From contig JACJYH010000001.1 in the NCBI GenBank assembly GCA_020636195.1, positions 1 through 64,000 on the forward strand: a stretch of DNA of 64,000 nt. Direction: 5' to 3'. The position numbers were made by a program, and so were the translations under genes. Under the pieces are notes generated by a model. It was not told the origin of the DNA. It made no database searches and saw only the letters and a list, made by a program, of their open reading frames with translations. The stretch is from Lewinellaceae bacterium. Lineage in GTDB: Bacteria; Bacteroidota; Bacteroidia; Chitinophagales; Saprospiraceae. Below, piece after piece: positions 61,686-64,000 of this stretch. Within the stretch, counting starts at the first letter, position 1. Every line of letters begins with the position of its first letter.

Positions 61686-62918
61686 ATGAGCGAACCCAAA
61701 AAACCCATCATATTTGGAGATTTTTTTACTGAAGGTCAATATTTTACCGAGGTAGAAACCCTAGCCATTAGTGAAAAGAAGAAAAAATTGACCATAGGAG
61801 TACCATGTGAAACCATACTGAGCGAAAAACGCGTCGCCTTAGTTCCCAGTTCTATCAGAACACTCGTTGGCTATGGACATGAGATCATCGTAGAAAGTGG
61901 TGCGGGACAGCATGCCAATTTCAGCGACCATCATTATTCTGAAGCCGGAGCCACCATATCCCATTCAAGAGAGACAGTTTTCAAGTCTCAAGTGATCGTG
62001 AAAATTGCGCCACCTACAACGGAAGAGATCAAACTCATGCAGGCAGATCAGGTATTGATATCCCCACTTCAGCTTCCGGTATTGAAGGATGATTATCTAG
62101 AGCATATAAAACAAAAGAGAATCACAGCATTAGCAATGGAATATCTCCAAGCAGATGACGGTTCTTATCCTATCGTAAGGATTATGAGCGAAATTGCAGG
62201 CACCAGTGCAGTACTCACTGCAGCAGAATTTCTCAATAATTCTGCCAAAGGTGGTCGAGGTGTCTTGTTAGGTGGTATTTCAGGCGTGCCACCGGCAAAA
62301 ATCGTGATCTTGGGTGCCGGATTTGTTGCAGAAACTGCTATAAAAATCGCTGTGCAATTAGGCGCATCGGTAAGAGTTTTTGACAACGATGTCACTAAGT
62401 TGATGCGACTACAGAATGCAGTTGGTCGCCATTTACATACATCTACAATCAATCCAGTTTACCTAGCATATCAGCTCACTAGTGCCGACGTGGTGATTGG
62501 TGCGATTCATAGTAAAAGTGGGCGCACACCCATTCTAGTTACCGAGGAAATGGTGGCACACATGAAAGAAGGTTCTGTCATCATAGACATCAGCATAGAT
62601 CAAGGAGGCTGTTTTGAAACATCGCGGATGACCACTCTAGATACACCAACTTTCGTAAAACATGGCGTTATCCACTATTGTGTGCCCAACATCGCTTCAA
62701 AAGTCAGTAGAACAGCATCTATGGCAGTCAGCAATATCATCACTCCTTTACTTTTGAAAATGGGTGCAGAACAAAACATTGACGCTGCGTTATTCATGCA
62801 TTCCGGTCTGCGTCATGGCTGCTACAGCTACAAAGGGTGTATCACCAATGAGTATTTGAGTAAGAGATTTGGTCTGAAATATACAAACTTAGATCTCCTA
62901 CTTACCAGCAAATTATAA
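61686..62918 (+). CDS. ald: Alanine dehydrogenase
   Basis: 410 residues. The N-terminal AlaDH/PNT domain (TIGVPCETILSEKRVALVP, GAGQHANFSDHHY, KIAPPT) and NAD-binding VILGAGFVAETAIKIAVQLGA are clear, with the catalytic Lys/His region in LAMEYLQ and DGSYPIVRIMSEIAG. About 40 residues longer at the N-terminus and tail than the usual ~370, as in many Bacteroidota forms. It interconverts alanine and pyruvate. Confidence 0.9.
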   Translation: MSEPKKPIIFGDFFTEGQYFTEVETLAISEKKKKLTIGVPCETILSEKRVALVPSSIRTLVGYGHEIIVESGAGQHANFSDHHYSEAGATISHSRETVFKSQVIVKIAPPTTEEIKLMQADQVLISPLQLPVLKDDYLEHIKQKRITALAMEYLQADDGSYPIVRIMSEIAGTSAVLTAAEFLNNSAKGGRGVLLGGISGVPPAKIVILGAGFVAETAIKIAVQLGASVRVFDNDVTKLMRLQNAVGRHLHTSTINPVYLAYQLTSADVVIGAIHSKSGRTPILVTEEMVAHMKEGSVIIDISIDQGGCFETSRMTTLDTPTFVKHGVIHYCVPNIASKVSRTASMAVSNIITPLLLKMGAEQNIDAALFMHSGLRHGCYSYKGCITNEYLSKRFGLKYTNLDLLLTSKL

Positions 62919-62936
62919 ATAGTTTAATAGCAAAAG

Positions 62937-63491
62937 ATGGATTTATCAAATCTAAACAGTAAAGTCACCGCTTATCATTCTGTATTGGAAAATACTACCA
63001 ATTACAGAAAGGCATGGCATGCCGAAGTCAAACCATTGTTACTGGATACCCTTACAAAAATTGTCAAAGAAGTACAATTTCCAAAATGCACCATAGATGA
63101 ACGCAAAGAAATAGAAAATCTGGAGGCTGTTGTGCTTGACTTAGGTAATACTTCAAGTGGAATTTCCCAAAACTATGAAAACACAGATGTAAAACGGATT
63201 ATGATAAAATCCAATGGTTCTCTCATATACCAACAACTGTTCAATGGAAAAATCATGGTAATGATTCTCAATCCGCACATAGACGGATATGGCGAACAAA
63301 AACCACCCATCACAGTTGAAATTTTAAGACCCGATGAACTGAAAGTACCATTTATCATCAGACACATGGAGAATTTTATCAAAACCATCACAGATTGGGA
63401 AGATTTTGACGACGATGAACCACAAAAAAGCGTAATTGGATTTAATCCCATAGGCTTTAATCACAATACAGGTGAACCTCCTGCTAATTAA
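62937..63491 (+). CDS. Conserved Bacteroidota hypothetical protein
   Basis: 184 residues, no signal peptide or membrane segment. An N-terminal helical part (YRKAWHAEVKPLLLDTLTKIV) precedes a beta-rich centre (VVLDLGNTSSGIS, LIYQQLFNGKIMVMILNPHI) and an acidic segment DWEDFDDDEP. It follows ald by 18 bp, probably in one transcript. Function unknown. Confidence 0.65.
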   Translation: MDLSNLNSKVTAYHSVLENTTNYRKAWHAEVKPLLLDTLTKIVKEVQFPKCTIDERKEIENLEAVVLDLGNTSSGISQNYENTDVKRIMIKSNGSLIYQQLFNGKIMVMILNPHIDGYGEQKPPITVEILRPDELKVPFIIRHMENFIKTITDWEDFDDDEPQKSVIGFNPIGFNHNTGEPPAN

Positions 63492-63542
63492 CGGGTATCA
63501 ATATTAAAAACTCATGACATTTTGACCGCTTAGAAAAATATA

Positions 63543-63616
63543 TGCGACATTATTACATAAGAATATAATTGATTGTGCAGTGGAACTACAATTGATTGTG
63601 AGAATACACTGTCGCA
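63543..63616. promoter_or_regulatory. Repeat-bearing regulatory region upstream of lon
   Basis: AATTGATTGTG occurs at 63567 and 63590 (23 bp apart), enclosed by the inverted pair TGCGACA (63543-63549) and TGTCGCA (63610-63616). All lie in the 151-bp gap before lon, 27 bp or more from its start codon. A heat-shock or stress operator is possible. Confidence 0.45.
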
Positions 63617-63642
63617 TTTTGCACCAATAATTTTAATACCTT

Positions 63643-64000
63643 ATGTTTCAAAATATAAATAAATTACTCAATCCTGTGCTAGAAGAAGAAGGGGATTTTA
63701 TTCCTGTTTTCAGTACTGAAGATGATGAATTAAAATTTGATGAAGAGTACAAAAGTCACTTGCCGATATTGGCTTTGAAAAATACTGTTCTTTTCCCGGG
63801 AGTTGTATTTCCTATCACTGTAGGCAGAGATAAATCTATCAAAGCATTACAAAAAGCGGATAAAGGCGATAAAATGCTAGGTGTTTTGACGCAAAAGGAT
63901 ATGGAGAGTGAAGATCCGGATCAAGATGGGTTACACAAAGTCGGTACGATAGCAAGAATTATAAAGATATTAAAAATGCCTGATGGTAGCACAACCGCCA
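63643..64000 (+). CDS. lon: ATP-dependent protease Lon, 5' end only
   Basis: The first ~119 codons are visible; the gene runs off the right edge. LPILALKNTVLFPGVVFPITVG begins the Lon substrate-binding (LON) domain with the conserved LPL-xNxVLFPG-type signature, followed by GVLTQKD and VGTIARIIKILKMPDG. The N-terminal acidic extension before the LON domain is typical of Bacteroidota Lon. Confidence 0.92.
   Translation, partial: MFQNINKLLNPVLEEEGDFIPVFSTEDDELKFDEEYKSHLPILALKNTVLFPGVVFPITVGRDKSIKALQKADKGDKMLGVLTQKDMESEDPDQDGLHKVGTIARIIKILKMPDGSTTA

Overview
The window is AT-rich chromosomal DNA from a member of the Bacteroidota, most likely a Saprospiria- or Chitinophagales-like bacterium. The evidence is several proteins with C-terminal type IX secretion (T9SS) sorting domains, promoter -7 boxes of the TAnnTTTG type, a clade II (Sec-exported) nitrous oxide reductase cluster, an F1 epsilon subunit without its helical domain, and Bacteroidota-type island genes (BT4734-like/DUF3987 protein, HTH_17 proteins, SAM-like integrase). 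Family calls rest on reading motifs; no database search was possible.

Layout. (1) 1-8.85 kb, minus strand: a copper-handling cluster. It holds two HMA-type metallochaperone-like proteins, a T9SS-exported multicopper oxidase, two di-haem MauG/MbnH-like cytochromes next to an MbnP-like protein, an ECF sigma factor with its presumed membrane regulator, and a Cys-rich small protein. (2) 8.9-24.1 kb, minus strand: an integrated genomic island abutting the 3' end of mnmE. Its mobility end has an integrase, excisionase-like HTH proteins, a primase/helicase-like protein and two repeat arrays. Its cargo is one tightly packed defence operon: XRE regulator, nuclease-methylase fusion, NYN nuclease, small membrane protein, 45-residue peptide, HsdS, DinD, a PUA/EVE-like small protein and a long Argonaute that lacks the catalytic tetrad. 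(3) 24.1-25.5 kb: mnmE. (4) 25.6-32.4 kb, plus strand: cytochrome c, nosZ, a NosL fusion, nosD, nosF, nosY and a truncated haemoglobin. (5) 32.5-34.6 kb, minus strand: a fasciclin lipoprotein and an HtrA protease. (6) 34.7-45.5 kb, minus strand: two giant paralogous T9SS proteins (1205 and 2167 residues) with tandem Cys repeats. Each is preceded by the same ~175-bp promoter repeat and a mini-ORF. (7) 45.5-56.3 kb: ferredoxin and its reductase, hutH, an alkyltransferase-like protein, a TrpF-like protein, a helicase-nuclease, an acyl-CoA dehydrogenase and atpD-atpC. (8) 56.4-64 kb: a T9SS gene split by one in-frame TGA, a Septu-like ATPase/HNH pair, an HTH-S24 repressor, alanine dehydrogenase, an unknown protein and the start of lon.

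The strongest candidate for an undescribed system is the operon at 8.9-17.5 kb. There a nuclease-dead Argonaute is co-directional and apparently translationally coupled with a motor-less restriction-modification module, DinD, a NYN nuclease and a small membrane protein, under one XRE regulator with a visible operator.
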